This document shows positions 20,835 through 21,957 of a stretch of DNA of 21,957 bases, piece by piece; the stretch's first letter is position 1; each line of letters begins with the position of its first letter. The translations under genes and the position numbers were made by a program. The DNA lies in IMG/VR virus record IMGVR_UViG_3300031518_000015, positions 1 through 21,957 of that record; one strand, given 5' to 3'. This DNA comes from a virus. The notes below the pieces were generated by a model. It searched no databases and was not told the DNA's origin. It was given only the letters and a program-made list of their open reading frames with translations.

Positions 20835-21957
20835 ATGGATAAGAAAAAAATGGTTCTACATCTTTATGCCCTTGGCACATCCATAAGTCGGATTGCCAAA
20901 GAGTTAGATATATCCAAAAGCACCGTCCACAGGTGGATACAGGAAATACTCGCAAAGCCCAAAACAAGAGAGGAAAGGATAGATAGCTTGCTTCAAGATG
21001 AGATATGGGACAGGATAATCCATACCTTAATGCTCACCGCAGAGGAAAAAGGTAGGACAAGGACGCTTTCAATTTCAAAAGTCTTCAGACTCTATGAACA
21101 AGAGCTGACAATTAAAGGGATAGAAAAAGAGCGGACTTTTCGTAGGTATCTGGAAAGGGTGATAAAAGAAAGGTTCGGAAGCTGGGAGGGTCTGGAGATG
21201 AGGAGAAGGGATAAAAGTGAATTGGCGGAATACAGAAAGCCTAAAGGCAAACAAAGAAGAGAAAAAGGCGAGTGGGAAATAGACGCTACGGGCTACCCGT
21301 TTAGAGGAGAGAGGTATTTTGTCCTCGCCGTGCGGGAGAGGTGGTCTGGGTGCTTCCTCTCCTGCATGGTTGCAAAAGTCAAAGAAGACACTCAAGCCCA
21401 GCACTATAACAAAGCGTTTAACTCTCTTGATGTAGCCCGTTTCCTTATATCCTTATTTAAAGAATACGGACTGCCCGAACGCATCATAACTGATAACGAG
21501 GCAGTTCTAAAGGCGGAGATTATCACACGAGGGCTTGAATATCTCAACATCCCAATCACACGCACAAAGCCACATGCACCAAATCAAAAGCTTATTGAGA
21601 GAGGCTTTAGAGACTTAAAGGACCACCTAAGATATTACACAAACACCCATCCGACATTTGAAGACGCCCTCAGGGCGGCAGTAGAAATGTATAACAAATC
21701 GGAGCATAAGTTTGAACACTTTACCAGTCCTGTCATCCCTGAGGTTTTACATTCGCAGGTTGAATACAGACAGGCGGAGGAGGATGAACTAAGGAAGGCA
21801 TTCAGAGAAAGGTTTGAGAGGGTTGTCCGTAATCACACAATCACAATAGACAATTTGAAGTATGAGTTCATATACGACTTTGAGGATAGGGCGGGAGAGA
21901 TCGGCAGGAATAGGAAAGCACCTACTGTAGTGTGCTACAGAGACATAGAGAACGCCA
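20835..21957 (+). CDS. DDE transposase, Mu-like (cut by right edge)
   Basis: The first 374 codons are visible. Residues about 7-37 are a helix-turn-helix (LYALGTSISRIAKELDISKSTVHRWI). The rve/RNase H-type catalytic core carries Asp150 (WEIDATGYPF), Asp220 (RIITDNEAVL) and Glu255 (HAPNQKLIERGFRDLK), with 34 residues between the last two, the DD(35)E pattern. After about residue 330 the sequence resembles the start of the Mu-type C-terminal barrel (NHTITIDNLKYEF). It would integrate and replicate the phage by transposition. ATG 20835 follows GGGGGGAAGGCAGGG and lies 18 bases after the ParB-like stop. A MuB/ExeA-like ATPase is expected next. Confidence 0.9.
   Translation, partial: MDKKKMVLHLYALGTSISRIAKELDISKSTVHRWIQEILAKPKTREERIDSLLQDEIWDRIIHTLMLTAEEKGRTRTLSISKVFRLYEQELTIKGIEKERTFRRYLERVIKERFGSWEGLEMRRRDKSELAEYRKPKGKQRREKGEWEIDATGYPFRGERYFVLAVRERWSGCFLSCMVAKVKEDTQAQHYNKAFNSLDVARFLISLFKEYGLPERIITDNEAVLKAEIITRGLEYLNIPITRTKPHAPNQKLIERGFRDLKDHLRYYTNTHPTFEDALRAAVEMYNKSEHKFEHFTSPVIPEVLHSQVEYRQAEEDELRKAFRERFERVVRNHTITIDNLKYEFIYDFEDRAGEIGRNRKAPTVVCYRDIENA

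Noticed and set aside
1-21957. tRNA or rRNA genes
   Set aside because: No cloverleaf-like or rRNA-like stretch was seen on either strand.

Overview
The window is part of one temperate, transposable (Mu/BcepMu-like) tailed phage, with both ends open. It encodes a DDE transposase with a Mu-type C-terminal region, a Mu-type packaging and head set (gp25-like coiled coil, small winged-helix protein, DUF3486-like small terminase, TerL, portal, F-like protein) and a P2-type contractile-tail set (U, X, D, V, W, J, I). The Lys/Glu-rich proteins, AGA/AGG arginine codons and leaderless starts suggest a thermophilic bacterial host, tentatively Aquificota. No host marker gene is present, so this is weak inference.

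Layout: positions 1-90 hold the start of an unidentified leftward gene. Positions 91-429 are a gene-free block of 21-bp repeats in both orientations plus a perfect 31-bp palindrome. Positions 430-16075 are late genes, all leftward. In transcription order these are a DUF2513-like regulator; U-X-D-V; the packaging/head module; W-J-I; adhesion proteins; and a lysis cassette (i-spanin, o-spanin, holin, endolysin). Positions 16127-17495 hold a membrane protein and the S24-type repressor, also leftward. From 17550 the early genes run rightward: Cro/Ner-like protein, putative HTH protein, three small proteins, two tandem terminators, a ParB-like protein and the transposase, which is cut by the right edge.

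The genes and the regulatory signals fit together. Repressor and Cro/Ner genes diverge from overlapping promoters, and the rightward mRNA is predicted to be leaderless. The palindrome CTGCAAAATTGCAG flanks this switch and recurs about a dozen times across the window, mostly inside unrelated structural genes, like phage stoperators or dispersed ParB sites. A separate 18-bp element lies 32-34 bases before four late start codons that lack Shine-Dalgarno sequences, each time directly against the stop codon of the gene before. It looks like an activator-dependent late promoter and also marks the module joints. One joint places the whole packaging/head module between V and W, genes that are normally adjacent.

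The major capsid protein, scaffold/protease, sheath, tube, tape measure and MuB-like ATPase are not in the window and should lie beyond its edges.
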